Positions 28,797-39,303 are shown, counted from the first letter of the stretch. The stretch is DNA of 64,000 bases from Pseudoalteromonas sp. H105 (GCF_001469215.1 NZ_LOFH01000010.1:62001-126000); one strand, 5' to 3'. The notes: generated by a model from the sequence alone, not told the origin. Translations and numbers: made by a program.

Positions 28797-29498
28797 ATGA
28801 CTAGCTTAAAGAAGCAAACAACCCGTATACTTGATTGGTTTTTCCCATCATTTTGTGTGCAATGCGAAACCCCCGTTAATACTCATGTTGGGATTTGCCA
28901 ATACTGCCTAACTGATTTGCCCCTACTGGATTTAAATAAGCACCCCAATTTACTGTATCGTCCAGACATAGCAGAACTATTCCCTGACTGCCAATTTAAC
29001 AACTTGGTGGCCTGTGCATGGTATCGCCCGCCCTTTGATGGTTGGTTAAGTCAGCTTAAATTTAGCAACCAGATTTTTTATAAAAACGTATTACAACAGA
29101 TAATTACTCAACAATTAAGCACAGTTAAAGCGCGTTGCGAAATATGGCCTGAGCTGTTTATTATCATCCCGCTGCATCGTGAGCGCTTTATACAACGGGG
29201 GTATAATCAAGTCGCGCAAACCTGGGGTGACTGTTTAAACAATGAGGATGTTAAACTTGATTATTTGCACAGGCACAAAAAAACAGACGCACAGTCTTCA
29301 TTAACCAAAGCAAAACGTGTTAAAAACCTGCAGGATGCATTTATTTGCCATCAAAATTTAGCAGGGAAAACGGTGGCGATTATAGACGATGTAATGACAA
29401 CAGGTGCAACACTCAATGCTGCAACAGTGGCTTTAAAAAAAGCGGGCGCTAAACAAGTGTGGGCATTTGTTACTTGTTTAACGCCACTTGGTCGCTAG
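28797..29498 (+). CDS. ComF family protein (phosphoribosyltransferase-like, GntX)
   Basis: 233 residues. N-terminal zinc-ribbon-like double CxxC (FCVQCETPVNTHVGICQYC) and a C-terminal type I PRTase domain with FIIIPLHRERFIQRGYNQVA and the PRPP loop VAIIDDVMTTGATLNA. Members take part in DNA uptake or use as nutrient. Although the frame is open from 28677, ATG at 28797 (MTSLKKQTTRILDWFFPSFC) has AGGA 9 bp upstream and fits family length. The stop lies 1 bp from the stop of the convergent M14 gene. Confidence 0.92.
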   Translation: MTSLKKQTTRILDWFFPSFCVQCETPVNTHVGICQYCLTDLPLLDLNKHPNLLYRPDIAELFPDCQFNNLVACAWYRPPFDGWLSQLKFSNQIFYKNVLQQIITQQLSTVKARCEIWPELFIIIPLHRERFIQRGYNQVAQTWGDCLNNEDVKLDYLHRHKKTDAQSSLTKAKRVKNLQDAFICHQNLAGKTVAIIDDVMTTGATLNAATVALKKAGAKQVWAFVTCLTPLGR

Positions 29499-29499
29499 C

Positions 29500-32049
29500 T
29501 TACTCGCTGCTAGCCCTAAATGCATGGCCAAAGAACAGCGCATTACTTAATAGGCGGCTAGTGCCATACCAATATCCACGAAATACAGGGTTATCTGTCA
29601 TACCAATAACATTACCACGGCCGTATGAGTGCGCCACAAGACCTGCAGCACCCGCAACCTGCTCTACATTAATATCATCGGTAAAACCAGCTAATAGAGG
29701 CTTTTGAGTATACTGTAGAACATTTACAAATGGCGCTTTAGAGGTTTCTAATAACCACGTGCTATTTTTAAACACAGGTAGTGTATTACGCTCTAACGAA
29801 TAAGTAAGAGGGTGAGTCAAATCAACACTCGTGTTAAAAATAGCGCCTGCAATACGCTGTCTACCAGCTAAGTCATCTTTATCACCATAACTAAGCCCAT
29901 CGGTTTTAAACGCACTCGCAACATCTTGGCGAGATAGGTAGTTTGTTTTTAGTAATTGCTGATCAACTAAAAACTTAGCGCCCCCTTTATGACCCCAAAT
30001 AACGCCACCTTTACGTACCCACGTTTTGATAGCCATCTTATCTGCATCGCTCAAGCTATTATAGTTACCGTGTGCCAATACTATATGGCTGTAATCACTG
30101 AGCTCTAAACGACCTAAACGTTGCATTTCAACAATGGTAGGCGCAACCCCAACGAAGCGGTCAAGGTAATACCACACTTCACCTACTTCATATTGGCTAG
30201 TCCCTCTGCCACCCACTAATAACACTTTGGGTGCTTTAACAACCGCCAATGAACGTGAGCCCAAATCAGCGCCTTTTGAAGTTAGCCCTGAGGTAATGGG
30301 GGTTATTTCAATACCAAATTCATTTTGCGCTGCATTTAATAATTCAACCCAATTATCTTGATCCTGAATACCTGCAGGAACAATAATGCTGCCTGCTGAA
30401 AAATCGACACTGTTTGACACTGATTTAGCCGATAATGGGTTAAGTGCGACACGTGCCTTCACACCTTGGCTTAATAGCGTATTAAGCATTTTCGGTGCTA
30501 AATAGTTATCCCACTTAAAACCAAACGCATACTGCTTAGTTAGCGGTGAAAAAGTCGCTTTGTCTTGTTGCTGCCACGCGGTAGTCCCTACATCAAGCCC
30601 CCAGCTGCTTTTAACGGCTGCAAACTCAAGATTAAAAGCATGTGCTAGTGTCCAACCCGATACGTCATAAAAGGTATTATCAACGAAGCGTTTTTGCTCA
30701 CTAAATACCGCCTTCACTAAACGAAATTGCGACTGTGCTAAAGGAATAAAGTAGCTTTGCTCAGAGAAGCGTTTACCTTCAACTTTGAGTGCTTTATTAA
30801 GTGGGTAGGCAGTAATTTGATGTTGCTTTAGGAGATCTAAAAATAGTGAAAAACGTGCAGCGTCTTTTCCTGCATCAACAACATACCCTTTAAAGTCTTC
30901 TTCATTTGCGAGATCCACGGCCTGATTATAAAACTTAGCTTGATAGTCGAGTAGCGCTTTACGATTATCAATAGCGGCTTCGAACGTAGACATACTCGTT
31001 AGTAGCTGGTTTTTAATAGTAAAAGGGAAAGTTAAAGTACCATTTTGTGTTTCTTGCACGTGACCACGAGAGCTTGCTTGCTCAAATAAAATGCCTACAC
31101 CGCCATTTACATCTGGGTAAGTAGAGCCTTTGCCGTAATAAAAGTCATCGAAGCTTTCCTCAGTGAAATATAATGCATTGTTTTCATCTAATGTTTTTGC
31201 ATGATAATTAGCAATCGCTTTGGTTAAGCTGACATTCTCATCAGGGGTAATAGGGTGTTTACGAGTTGGAATGCCTGGTTGGAAAAAGTAGGTACTATTT
31301 GGGCCCATCTCATGAAAGTCAGTTAAAATGTTAGGTTTCCAATGGTGGAATTTAGCAATGCGCGCGCGTGACTCTGGGTGCTGTAATAAAAGCCAATCTC
31401 GGTTTAAGTCAAACCAATAATGGTTAGTTCGACTACTTGGCCAGCTTTCAACATGTTCACGTGTTTGCGGATCTGATGATAGGTTCATCCCACGATTACT
31501 GTTAGCCCAATTAGCAAAACGCGCTAAGCCATCAGGGTTCAGTGATGGATCAAGCAGGATTACCGTGTTATCGAGTAACGTGTCGATCGCTTCACCTTGT
31601 GCTGCTGCTAAGTAATAAGCAACAAGTAAGGCTGTATTACTGCCTGATGATTCATTCCCATGAACGCTGTAACCCATCCATACAACAGCAGGCTGATCTG
31701 CCTTAGATACTTGCTTGCCTGTTAAGCGAGCTAAATGCGCCTGGCGAGTCTGCTCCACTTTTGCCAATTTATCAGCAGCTGTGATTGTTAACATCACCAA
31801 AGGACGGTGCTCATGAGTGCGACCAATGACTTCAAAATTAATACGATCACTTTTTTCAGCGACCACTTCCATATAGCGAACGAGCTGATCATGACGTACA
31901 TGCCATTCCCCAACCTCATACCCTAATACTTCTTTAGGCGTTGGAATTGCGGGGTCAAATTTTACGTCGTCTTCAAAATAATACGACAACGGCTGGGCTA
32001 CACTTGCGAAACTTAAAAGTAGTGAAAAGATTGCTATTATCAAACGCAT
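29500..32049 (-). CDS. Secreted M14 family zinc carboxypeptidase
   Basis: 849 residues with signal peptide MRLIIAIFSLLLSFASVAQ. The peptidase domain spans about 45-370, with zinc ligands in GYSVHGNESSGSNTA (HxxE) and a later His near TDFHEMGPNSTYFFQPGIP. The catalytic Glu is probably in LFEQASSRG. A long C-terminal part (600-849) looks like a glutamine-amidotransferase-like fold (HIVLAHGNYNSLSDADKMAI). The longer frame would start with GTG at 32058; ATG at 32049 is preferred. It sits between comF and nfuA, which are adjacent in E. coli. Confidence 0.88.
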   Translation of the reverse strand: MRLIIAIFSLLLSFASVAQPLSYYFEDDVKFDPAIPTPKEVLGYEVGEWHVRHDQLVRYMEVVAEKSDRINFEVIGRTHEHRPLVMLTITAADKLAKVEQTRQAHLARLTGKQVSKADQPAVVWMGYSVHGNESSGSNTALLVAYYLAAAQGEAIDTLLDNTVILLDPSLNPDGLARFANWANSNRGMNLSSDPQTREHVESWPSSRTNHYWFDLNRDWLLLQHPESRARIAKFHHWKPNILTDFHEMGPNSTYFFQPGIPTRKHPITPDENVSLTKAIANYHAKTLDENNALYFTEESFDDFYYGKGSTYPDVNGGVGILFEQASSRGHVQETQNGTLTFPFTIKNQLLTSMSTFEAAIDNRKALLDYQAKFYNQAVDLANEEDFKGYVVDAGKDAARFSLFLDLLKQHQITAYPLNKALKVEGKRFSEQSYFIPLAQSQFRLVKAVFSEQKRFVDNTFYDVSGWTLAHAFNLEFAAVKSSWGLDVGTTAWQQQDKATFSPLTKQYAFGFKWDNYLAPKMLNTLLSQGVKARVALNPLSAKSVSNSVDFSAGSIIVPAGIQDQDNWVELLNAAQNEFGIEITPITSGLTSKGADLGSRSLAVVKAPKVLLVGGRGTSQYEVGEVWYYLDRFVGVAPTIVEMQRLGRLELSDYSHIVLAHGNYNSLSDADKMAIKTWVRKGGVIWGHKGGAKFLVDQQLLKTNYLSRQDVASAFKTDGLSYGDKDDLAGRQRIAGAIFNTSVDLTHPLTYSLERNTLPVFKNSTWLLETSKAPFVNVLQYTQKPLLAGFTDDINVEQVAGAAGLVAHSYGRGNVIGMTDNPVFRGYWYGTSRLLSNALFFGHAFRASSE

Positions 32050-32194
32050 ATAAAACACTCATAAAATGATCAATGTTTGCACGCTAGCATTGCTAAAATT
32101 AGATGCCAACTTTTTACGCTCAACACTGGCGACAACGCGATGAGCGGAGTATGATACTCAGTATCCGAGTAATTTAGTCAAGTATAGTTGTTTT

Positions 32195-32770
32195 ATGATA
32201 TCTATTTCCGAAACTGCACAATCACATTTTGCAAAATTATTAGCTGACCAAGCTGAACAAACCAATATTCGCGTATTTGTTGTTAACCCTGGTACATCAC
32301 AAGCTGAGTGTGGTGTTTCTTATTGCCCTGAAGATGCTGTTGAAACAAGCGACATTCGCTTACCTTTTAATGGTTTTGATGCAGTTGTTGATGCTGAAAG
32401 CGCACCGTTTTTAGAAGAAGCAGAAATTGATTTTGTTACTGACAAAATGGGTACGCAATTAACGCTGAAAGCCCCGAATGCCAAAGCACGTAAAATTGGC
32501 GATGACGCTAGCTTAAATGAGCGCATTCAACATATGTTAGAGACCGAAGTTAACCCACAACTTGCTAACCATGGTGGTCAAGTAAGCTTGGTTGAAGTAA
32601 CGGCTGAGGGCATTGCAGTGCTTCAGTTTGGTGGCGGCTGTAACGGGTGTTCTATGATCGATGTCACCCTAAAAGAAGGCATTGAAAAAGAGATGCTGGC
32701 TAAATTCGTAGAAATCAAAGGTGTTGCTGATATTACCGATCACCAAGCTGGCGATCACTCTTACTACTAA
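32195..32770 (+). CDS. nfuA: Fe-S biogenesis protein NfuA
   Basis: 191 residues, the same size as E. coli NfuA. The N-terminal degenerate A-type carrier domain (1-100) is followed by the Nfu domain with [20 protein letters not shown], cluster-binding Cys149 and Cys152 at the E. coli positions. Carries a 4Fe-4S cluster to target apoproteins, important under oxidative stress or iron limitation. No obvious ribosome site before the ATG. The next gene starts 5 bp after its stop. Confidence 0.95.
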   Translation: MISISETAQSHFAKLLADQAEQTNIRVFVVNPGTSQAECGVSYCPEDAVETSDIRLPFNGFDAVVDAESAPFLEEAEIDFVTDKMGTQLTLKAPNAKARKIGDDASLNERIQHMLETEVNPQLANHGGQVSLVEVTAEGIAVLQFGGGCNGCSMIDVTLKEGIEKEMLAKFVEIKGVADITDHQAGDHSYY

Positions 32771-32775
32771 ATATT

Positions 32776-33045
32776 ATGATAAAGCCGCTGATATATCGTT
32801 TAGGCTCAGATCCTAAGCTCAGCTTACAGCGCTTTTTACGCGGCCTAGCACTTTTTGTGCTGGCCGTGATATTCATAGCACTGGGCTATTTTAGTCACTA
32901 CATTCTCCAAATCATTGGTTTAGTTATTCTGCTTATTGCCCTGTTTTTTGCAGCTTGGGGGTACGTTGGAATATTTGCCAATCGTTTTTCACAAGTTTTA
33001 AATAAAACCACGCCTAAACATGAAGACCCTGATCTTTGGAAATAG
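32776..33045 (+). CDS. Small membrane protein following nfuA
   Basis: 89 residues. Two adjacent hydrophobic helices (24-42 and 46-68) and a polar tail (NKTTPKHEDPDLWK). No family recognised. It begins 5 bp after nfuA without its own ribosome site, so translation is likely coupled to nfuA. Function unknown. Confidence 0.72.
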   Translation: MIKPLIYRLGSDPKLSLQRFLRGLALFVLAVIFIALGYFSHYILQIIGLVILLIALFFAAWGYVGIFANRFSQVLNKTTPKHEDPDLWK

Positions 33046-33190
33046 TCGGCTCCTTCCTTTTTGATAATCAAAATAAACATTAACTATTTTGTAACATTGT
33101 TCCTATAAGGTATATTGGTTCTGCTCACTTAGAGCAATAATCACAACTGTGTTTTATTCAGTTGTTCAAACCACGTTACAAGGAATAAAT

Positions 33191-34813
33191 ATGTTACACG
33201 GGACATATAAAAAAAATACCCTTGCTGCAGCGCTATTACTAACAACAATACCAAGCTATGCGGCAATTTCTAACGGAAACTTTGAAGATTGGACTGGTAA
33301 TACCCCAAATGGCTGGAGCACGATTGACTCAGGCATTTCACTTTCATCCAATTCAAGCATTACACATTCAGGCTCATTTTCAGCTAACGTTGTTGTTTCT
33401 ACAGTCAGTCAAAGCAACACGGATTTATTGCAAAATGTGCAACTAGATGCTGGGAAAAGTTACACATTTTCCACTTGGGTGTATCACACAGAGGGTGGCA
33501 TTAAAGCTCGCTTACTCGTTAATGGCTATCAAGGTTACTCTAACCCCACTCTATTAAATCAATGGCAAGAGATTAGTCATCAATATACGCCAACGACCAG
33601 CGAAACAATAACTGTTGGCGTACGCTTCTACGATATCGCGGGGTTTGATGGCAATGAAGCCGTGTACCTTGATAACTTTATGCCAAGTGCAACATCCACT
33701 CCTCCGAGTAATGGCTGTACAGATAACCCTGTTAACCTCACTTTGTTGACTGATAACTATGGTGAAGAAACTAGTTGGCAAATAACCAATAGCCAAAATG
33801 TGAAGGTTGCTGATGGTAATAACTACAGTGCCAGCACCGAATATCAAGAACAAGCGTGCTTAACAGATGGCAATTATACTTTTACCATTTTTGATACCTA
33901 CGGCGACGGTATATGTTGTACTTATGGTAATGGTAACTATGCGCTAACCAGCAATTCAAAAGTACTGGCTAACGGAGCTAGCTTTCAAAATTCAGAATCA
34001 ACCCCGTTTACTTTAGGAGCCGGCACTGGCGGTACTATCCCACCTGAACCTACCGGCTACTACGTGACTGCTCAAGGGTTAACGGGCTATGCATTAAAAA
34101 CTGAACTATATAATATTATTAAAGGCCATAACTCGCAGGGCTATTCGGCTATTTGGAATTTTTACGATAGTGCATCGCGCGATACATCATTTGAAAACGA
34201 CAATTCAATCCTCGACCGCTACTCAGAAAACCCTACCGGACAAGACAGCTTTAGCTATGTCGCGGTGAGCGATCAATGTGGTACATACCGTAACGAAGGC
34301 GATTGTTATAACCGCGAACACTCTTTCCCTAAAAGTTGGTTTGGTGGCAAAGTAGAGCCGATGAATTCGGATGTGCATCATATTTTTGCAACCGATGGTT
34401 TTGTTAACTCAAAGCGCAGTAACTTCCCATTTGGTGATGTAGCCAGCGCAACTTACACTTCAAGCAACGGCAGTAAACTAGGTAATGCAACGAGTTCTTT
34501 AAATTACTCTGGTACCGTATTTGAGCCAATTGATGAATTTAAGGGTGATTTTGCGCGTGCATATTTCTACATGGCAACACGCTATGAGAACGTCATTGGT
34601 AACTGGCAAAATAACACGACTTACAGCAACGCAGTACTTAATGGAACTAGCACTCAAGTATTCGAAAACTGGGTGGTGAGCATGCTTGTTCAATGGCATA
34701 CAAATGATCCTGTTAGCCAAGTAGAGCTTAACCGTAATCAAGCGGCCTTTGAACATCAAGGCAACCGCAATCCATTTATCGACCATCCTGAGTTTGTAGA
34801 GATGATTTGGTAA
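33191..34813 (+). CDS. Secreted endonuclease I with N-terminal beta domains
   Basis: 540 residues: signal peptide MLHGTYKKNTLAAALLLTTIPSYA, a carbohydrate-binding-like jelly-roll domain (25-170, NGNFEDWTGNTPNGWST), a second beta domain with paired cysteines (175-275, TDNYGEETSWQI and FDTYGDGICCTYGNGNYALT), then the endonuclease I domain (290-540). The nuclease core has NREHSFPKSWFGG and DVHHIFATDGFVNSKRSNFP. Degrades extracellular DNA. ATG at 33191 has AAGGA at 7 bp; a GTG 14 codons earlier is unlikely. More than twice the length of the E. coli EndA. Confidence 0.9.
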   Translation: MLHGTYKKNTLAAALLLTTIPSYAAISNGNFEDWTGNTPNGWSTIDSGISLSSNSSITHSGSFSANVVVSTVSQSNTDLLQNVQLDAGKSYTFSTWVYHTEGGIKARLLVNGYQGYSNPTLLNQWQEISHQYTPTTSETITVGVRFYDIAGFDGNEAVYLDNFMPSATSTPPSNGCTDNPVNLTLLTDNYGEETSWQITNSQNVKVADGNNYSASTEYQEQACLTDGNYTFTIFDTYGDGICCTYGNGNYALTSNSKVLANGASFQNSESTPFTLGAGTGGTIPPEPTGYYVTAQGLTGYALKTELYNIIKGHNSQGYSAIWNFYDSASRDTSFENDNSILDRYSENPTGQDSFSYVAVSDQCGTYRNEGDCYNREHSFPKSWFGGKVEPMNSDVHHIFATDGFVNSKRSNFPFGDVASATYTSSNGSKLGNATSSLNYSGTVFEPIDEFKGDFARAYFYMATRYENVIGNWQNNTTYSNAVLNGTSTQVFENWVVSMLVQWHTNDPVSQVELNRNQAAFEHQGNRNPFIDHPEFVEMIW

Positions 34814-34824
34814 CACTATTCATT

Positions 34825-34851
34825 AAGCCCTCTTTTATAGGGGGCTTTCTT
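34825..34851 (+). terminator. Terminator of the endonuclease gene
   Basis: Stem AAGCCC / GGGCTT with an 11-base loop and tail TCTTC, 12 bp after the stop codon. Imperfect inner pairing. Confidence 0.65.
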
Positions 34852-34903
34852 CACTTACGTATTGCTGCTTAATGACGTATTGATAAAATAGCGCAGCTAC
34901 TTG

Positions 34904-35644
34904 CTATTGTTTCTTGTTCCACTTATCCATTATCTTATTGAATAAAATACCATCGTTATCTTTACATGGTCTTGGCGACCCTTGTGGTAAACCTACTTTG
35001 CCCATCACACCATTGAAGTCAATTTTGTAGCACATACCTTTATACATTTCCAGGCGCTTACTTCCATCAGCGTTTTGCCATAATACCTCTGATTCAAATG
35101 AACTTGAGTGCTCTTTTGGGACTGTAACACGCTGAACCTCTTTACCACTTTGCGATATGGTTGCCTGTGAGTAATCAAAGGATATACCAGCCTTATTTGA
35201 AGGCATAAGCTGCGGTATTGGTGCGTATGGATTGAGCTTTTTAAATGGCTTTTTTACAGCTTTATGGTTTAAATCTACTTGTTGATTTTTTACCATAGCC
35301 TCATTGGTATTTAGTACTTTGCTCTCATCGCGTGTTTGGGATTTTACGGTTGAATTTAGTTTGACAGCGCTCTCAGTCACATTATCTGTCGTTTGAGTTT
35401 CTTGTTTTCGTCGCTGTTTTTTAAATTCCTCAACGGTATCAAGCTCGGGGTCATTTGTGGTGGAAGTGACATTCGTTTGGCTTTGAATCGAAGGGAGAGA
35501 TGCAAGATCTACCATGACATATGCTTGCATTACATCAGCGGGTTCAAACTCTTTATTATCGATTGTTTGCCTTGAAACAAAATAAATAACAATGACATGT
35601 AGACCAATAGAAATAATCCATGCCTTATAATTACTTTTAAACAC
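34904..35644 (-). CDS. Uncharacterised protein with a TonB-like N-terminal anchor
   Basis: 246 residues. A short cytosolic start, one transmembrane helix (AWIISIGLHVIVIYFVSR) like that of TonB/TolA, a long polar periplasmic linker (45-140), and a C-terminal region with two cysteines (MCYKIDF and RPCKDND) that may form a disulfide. No TonB C-terminal box is recognised, so I do not call it TonB. It lies downstream of the S10 operon terminator on the same strand with its own untranslated region of about 280 bp. Confidence 0.7.
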   Translation of the reverse strand: MFKSNYKAWIISIGLHVIVIYFVSRQTIDNKEFEPADVMQAYVMVDLASLPSIQSQTNVTSTTNDPELDTVEEFKKQRRKQETQTTDNVTESAVKLNSTVKSQTRDESKVLNTNEAMVKNQQVDLNHKAVKKPFKKLNPYAPIPQLMPSNKAGISFDYSQATISQSGKEVQRVTVPKEHSSSFESEVLWQNADGSKRLEMYKGMCYKIDFNGVMGKVGLPQGSPRPCKDNDGILFNKIMDKWNKKQ

Positions 35645-35875
35645 GTGAACTCCCTTGTAAACAGTTTCCTTTAGGAGTGCTTATAGATGGGTTTAGTTCA
35701 TTGACTGTTAATTCTTTCGGTGCAAATGCAGGTTTTATCAGGGTATGAATATAGTTTTAGAGTACTCTAGGCGTTCTTTTTTACTCGGGTGCCCTAGACT
35801 CAAACTCAAGTTACCGCACGCCACTCCACACAGCTGATGGCTGATGGCTTATGACTTGTAGCAAAGTACCACACA

Positions 35876-35907
35876 AACAAAAAGCCCCAGCTAATGCAGG
35901 GGCTTTT
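35876..35907 (-). terminator. Rho-independent terminator of the S10 operon
   Basis: 8-bp stem AAAGCCCC / GGGGCTTT with a 10-base loop. On the minus strand it is followed by TTTTTGTTT. It lies about 25 bp after the rpsQ stop and closes the operon here, with no rplN or other spc-operon gene following. Confidence 0.92.
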
Positions 35908-35930
35908 TAAAAAGTAAACTTAATTAAAAA

Positions 35931-36188
35931 TTAAGCTTTCTTTGGACGCTCAACAACGTCTACTAAAGTCCAAGATTTGTTCTTAGAAATAGGAGCACAC
36001 TCACGGATAGTAACTACGTCACCAGCCTGAGCTGTATTGCTTTCGTCATGTACGTGTAACTTAGTCGTACGTTTGATGAATTTCCCATAGATTGGGTGCT
36101 TCACGTAACGTGCGATAGCAACAGTGAAAGATTTTTCCATCTTGTCGCTGATTACACGGCCTTGAAGAGTACGGATTTTATCGCTCAT
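35931..36188 (-). CDS. rpsQ: 30S ribosomal protein S17
   Basis: 85 residues ([20 protein letters not shown]), full length. Binds 16S rRNA early in 30S assembly. [20 protein letters not shown] and [15 protein letters not shown] are conserved. Start overlaps the rpmC stop by one base (TAATG). Last gene of the S10 operon. Confidence 0.98.
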   Translation of the reverse strand: MSDKIRTLQGRVISDKMEKSFTVAIARYVKHPIYGKFIKRTTKLHVHDESNTAQAGDVVTIRECAPISKNKSWTLVDVVERPKKA

Positions 36189-36379
36189 TATTGACCTGCC
36201 TTCTGGTTAATAATTGTTTTTACACGCGCGATATCGCGACGTACTGTTCTTAGCGTGTGAGTCTGAGCTAACTGACCAGTGCTTGCTTGCATGCGCAGGT
36301 TAAACTGCTCACGAAGAAGTCCTAGAAGTTCAGCATTAAGCTCTTCTACGCTTTTGTCTTTTAGTTCGCTAGCTTTCAT
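36188..36379 (-). CDS. rpmC: 50S ribosomal protein L29
   Basis: 63 residues ([20 protein letters not shown]), full length, with [16 protein letters not shown]. Sits at the peptide exit tunnel rim and helps dock trigger factor and SRP. Start overlaps the rplP stop by one base (TAATG), so translation is coupled. Confidence 0.98.
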   Translation of the reverse strand: MKASELKDKSVEELNAELLGLLREQFNLRMQASTGQLAQTHTLRTVRRDIARVKTIINQKAGQ

Positions 36380-36792
36380 TACATCACCGTCCGAGTTACG
36401 AAAGTTGTTTTGAATGGTAATTTACGTGCTGCAAGGTTAAACGCTTCACGAGCAAGCTCTTCAGAAACACCTTCCATTTCGTAAAGTACTTTACCAGGCT
36501 GAATTTCAGCAACCCAATATTCAACAGAACCTTTACCTTTACCCATACGAACTTCAAGCGGTTTGTTTGTAATCGGCTTGTCTGGGAATACACGAATCCA
36601 GATTTTACCTTGACGCTTGACGTGACGTGTCATAGCACGACGAGCTGCTTCGATTTGACGAGCAGTCATGCGGCCACGACCAGTAGCTTTCAAACCGAAA
36701 GTACCGAAGCTTACTTTGTTACCGTTTTGCGCAAGACCACGGTTGCGGCCTTTATGCGTTTTACGGAATTTTGTACGTTTTGGCTGTAACAT
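36379..36792 (-). CDS. rplP: 50S ribosomal protein L16
   Basis: 137 residues ([20 protein letters not shown]), one more than E. coli. [20 protein letters not shown] and [20 protein letters not shown] are the conserved core. Part of the central protuberance side of the 50S, needed for the A site. 12 bp after rpsC. Confidence 0.98.
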   Translation of the reverse strand: MLQPKRTKFRKTHKGRNRGLAQNGNKVSFGTFGLKATGRGRMTARQIEAARRAMTRHVKRQGKIWIRVFPDKPITNKPLEVRMGKGKGSVEYWVAEIQPGKVLYEMEGVSEELAREAFNLAARKLPFKTTFVTRTVM

Positions 36793-36804
36793 TACTCGCT
36801 ACCT

Positions 36805-37506
36805 CTACTTAGCACTTTTCTTGGCTTTCTTTGGTGCGCGTTTAGCTGGCTTCTCTTGCTCTTGTACTAGTGGTAAACCACCAATAACTTCGCCTTTGAA
36901 GATCCAAACTTTAACACCAATGATACCGTAAGTGGTTAAGGCTTCAGAAGTTGCGTAGTCGATATCAGCACGAAGAGTATGTAGAGGTACACGACCTTCA
37001 CGATACCATTCTGAACGTGCGATTTCTGCGCCGCCAAGACGACCGCTAACTTCAACTTTGATCCCTTTAGAACCGATGCGCATTGCATTTTGTACCGAAC
37101 GCTTCATAGCGCGACGGAACATAACACGACGCTCTAGCTGAGAGGCAATGCCGTCTGCTACTAGTTGTGCATCTAATTCTGGTTTACGTACTTCAGAAAT
37201 ATTAATCTGAGCAGGTACACCTGCGATCTTAGTTACCGCTTGACGTAGCTTTTCAACGTCTTCGCCTTTTTTACCGATAACAACACCCGGACGAGCCGTG
37301 TGAATTGTTACGCGGATTGATTTTGCTGGACGCTCAATAACGATTTTAGACACAGAAGCCGCTTTTAATTCCTTTGTAAGGAAAGTACGTACTTTGTGAT
37401 CGCCAAAAAGCTGATCAGAGAAATCTTTAGAACTCGCGTACCAGGTAGAAACCCAAGGTTTAGATATACCTAGGCGAATACCAGTAGGATGAACTTTTTG
37501 TCCCAT
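36805..37506 (-). CDS. rpsC: 30S ribosomal protein S3
   Basis: 233 residues ([20 protein letters not shown]), the same as E. coli. KH RNA-binding domain with [16 protein letters not shown] and the C-terminal [20 protein letters not shown]. Part of the mRNA entry site and helicase of the 30S. 11 bp after rplV. Confidence 0.98.
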   Translation of the reverse strand: MGQKVHPTGIRLGISKPWVSTWYASSKDFSDQLFGDHKVRTFLTKELKAASVSKIVIERPAKSIRVTIHTARPGVVIGKKGEDVEKLRQAVTKIAGVPAQINISEVRKPELDAQLVADGIASQLERRVMFRRAMKRSVQNAMRIGSKGIKVEVSGRLGGAEIARSEWYREGRVPLHTLRADIDYATSEALTTYGIIGVKVWIFKGEVIGGLPLVQEQEKPAKRAPKKAKKSAK

Positions 37507-37517
37507 TACTTATACTC

Positions 37518-37850
37518 CTAGCTATCTGAAACCACAACAGTGATGTGGCTTGTACGCTTAAGGATGCGATCTGCGCGTCCTTTAGCACGTGGCATAATAC
37601 GCTTCATTGTAGGACCATCGTCCACAAAAATCGTAGTTACACGTAGCTCATCAATGTCAGCACCTTCGTTATGCTCTGCGTTAGCAATAGCAGACTCAAG
37701 TACTTTTTTAACTAATACAGCCGCTTTCTTTGGGCTGTACGCCAGGATTTCTAGAGCGCGATCGACAGGTAACCCGCGGATCTGATCTGCAACTAGACGA
37801 GCTTTTTGCGCCGAACCAGAGGCGAATTTATGTTTAGCTAATGCTTGCAT
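37518..37850 (-). CDS. rplV: 50S ribosomal protein L22
   Basis: 110 residues, full length ([20 protein letters not shown]). The beta-hairpin loop [20 protein letters not shown] lines the exit tunnel and is the known site of macrolide-resistance changes; here it looks wild type. 14 bp after rpsS. Confidence 0.98.
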   Translation of the reverse strand: MQALAKHKFASGSAQKARLVADQIRGLPVDRALEILAYSPKKAAVLVKKVLESAIANAEHNEGADIDELRVTTIFVDDGPTMKRIMPRAKGRADRILKRTSHITVVVSDS

Positions 37851-37864
37851 TTATCATTCCCCTC

Positions 37865-38152
<288 letters not shown>

Positions 38153-38158
38153 TCAATA

Positions 38159-38983
38159 TTACTTAGTACGACGACGTACTATAAATTTATCCGTACGCTT
38201 GTTCTTACGCGTCTTAGCACCTTTAGTAGGCTTACCCCATGGAGACACAGGATGACGACCACCAGATGTACGACCTTCACCACCACCGTGTGGGTGATCT
38301 ACCGGGTTCATGGCAACACCACGAACTGTCGGACGAATACCACGCCAGCGATTTGCACCTGCTTTACCAAGTGAACGAAGCATATGCTCAGCATTGCCTA
38401 CTTCACCTAGTGTTGCACGACAATCAGATTGTACTTTACGAACTTCGCCAGAACGAAGACGTAGAGTTACGTATTGACCATCACGCGCAAGGATTTGAAC
38501 GTATGCACCAGCAGAACGTGCGATTTGAGCACCTTTACCTGGTTTTAATTCTACGTTGTGAACAGTCGAACCTACAGGCATGTTACGCATAGGTAATGCA
38601 TTACCAGGCTTGATTGGTGCATCAACACCAGACTGGATTGCATCGCCAGCTTTTAAGCCTTTAGGTGCGATAATGTAACGACGCTCACCGTCTGCATATA
38701 ATACAAGAGCGATGTTTGCGCTACGGTTTGGATCATATTCCAAACGCTCAACAGTGGCTGGAATGCCATCTTTAGTACGTTTAAAATCGATTAAACGGTA
38801 ATGATGCTTATGACCACCACCGATATGACGAACCGTAATACGACCATTGTTATTACGACCACCTGATTTAGAGTTTTTCTCTAATAGTGGTGCGTAAGGT
38901 TTACCCTTATGTAAATCTGGGTTAACCACTTTAACTAGGTGACGACGACCCGCAGAAGTTGGTTTACACTTTTGAAGTGCCAT
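38159..38983 (-). CDS. rplB: 50S ribosomal protein L2
   Basis: 274 residues, full length. [20 protein letters not shown] and the near-active-site [20 protein letters not shown] are conserved. Central to subunit joining and the peptidyl-transferase region. 17 bp after rplW. Confidence 0.98.
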   Translation of the reverse strand: MALQKCKPTSAGRRHLVKVVNPDLHKGKPYAPLLEKNSKSGGRNNNGRITVRHIGGGHKHHYRLIDFKRTKDGIPATVERLEYDPNRSANIALVLYADGERRYIIAPKGLKAGDAIQSGVDAPIKPGNALPMRNMPVGSTVHNVELKPGKGAQIARSAGAYVQILARDGQYVTLRLRSGEVRKVQSDCRATLGEVGNAEHMLRSLGKAGANRWRGIRPTVRGVAMNPVDHPHGGGEGRTSGGRHPVSPWGKPTKGAKTRKNKRTDKFIVRRRTK

Positions 38984-39000
38984 AATTCTAACTCCCCTTA

Positions 39001-39303
39001 TTACTCGGCGCCGCCGACAAAGTCTAGCTCGCTACCTTCTTTAAGAGTAACGTAAGCTTTTTTCCAGTCGCTACGACGACCGAAACGTGCGCCAGTACGT
39101 TTTGTTTTACCCTTAACGTTTAGTGTGCGAACACCAGTTACTTCCACTTCAAAAAGCTTCTCAACAGCTGATTTAACCTCAGCTTTAGTTGCGTCATTTG
39201 CTACTTTAAAAACAATCGTGTTGTTTTCTTCAGCAGCAATTGTGCTCTTTTCAGAGATATGTGGAGCAAGGATCACTTTTAAAAGACGTTCTTCACGGAT
39301 CAT
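39001..39303 (-). CDS. rplW: 50S ribosomal protein L23
   Basis: 100 residues ([20 protein letters not shown]), full length. Exit-tunnel protein that docks trigger factor; [20 protein letters not shown] is typical. Start overlaps the rplD stop by 4 bp (ATGA), so translation is coupled. Confidence 0.98.
   Translation of the reverse strand: MIREERLLKVILAPHISEKSTIAAEENNTIVFKVANDATKAEVKSAVEKLFEVEVTGVRTLNVKGKTKRTGARFGRRSDWKKAYVTLKEGSELDFVGGAE

Noticed and set aside
35790-35860. Short direct repeats (GCTGATG copies) after rpsQ as an attachment site or mobile-element scar
   Set aside because: Only a few tandem 7-8 bp copies, no matching copy elsewhere and no integrase or transposase nearby.
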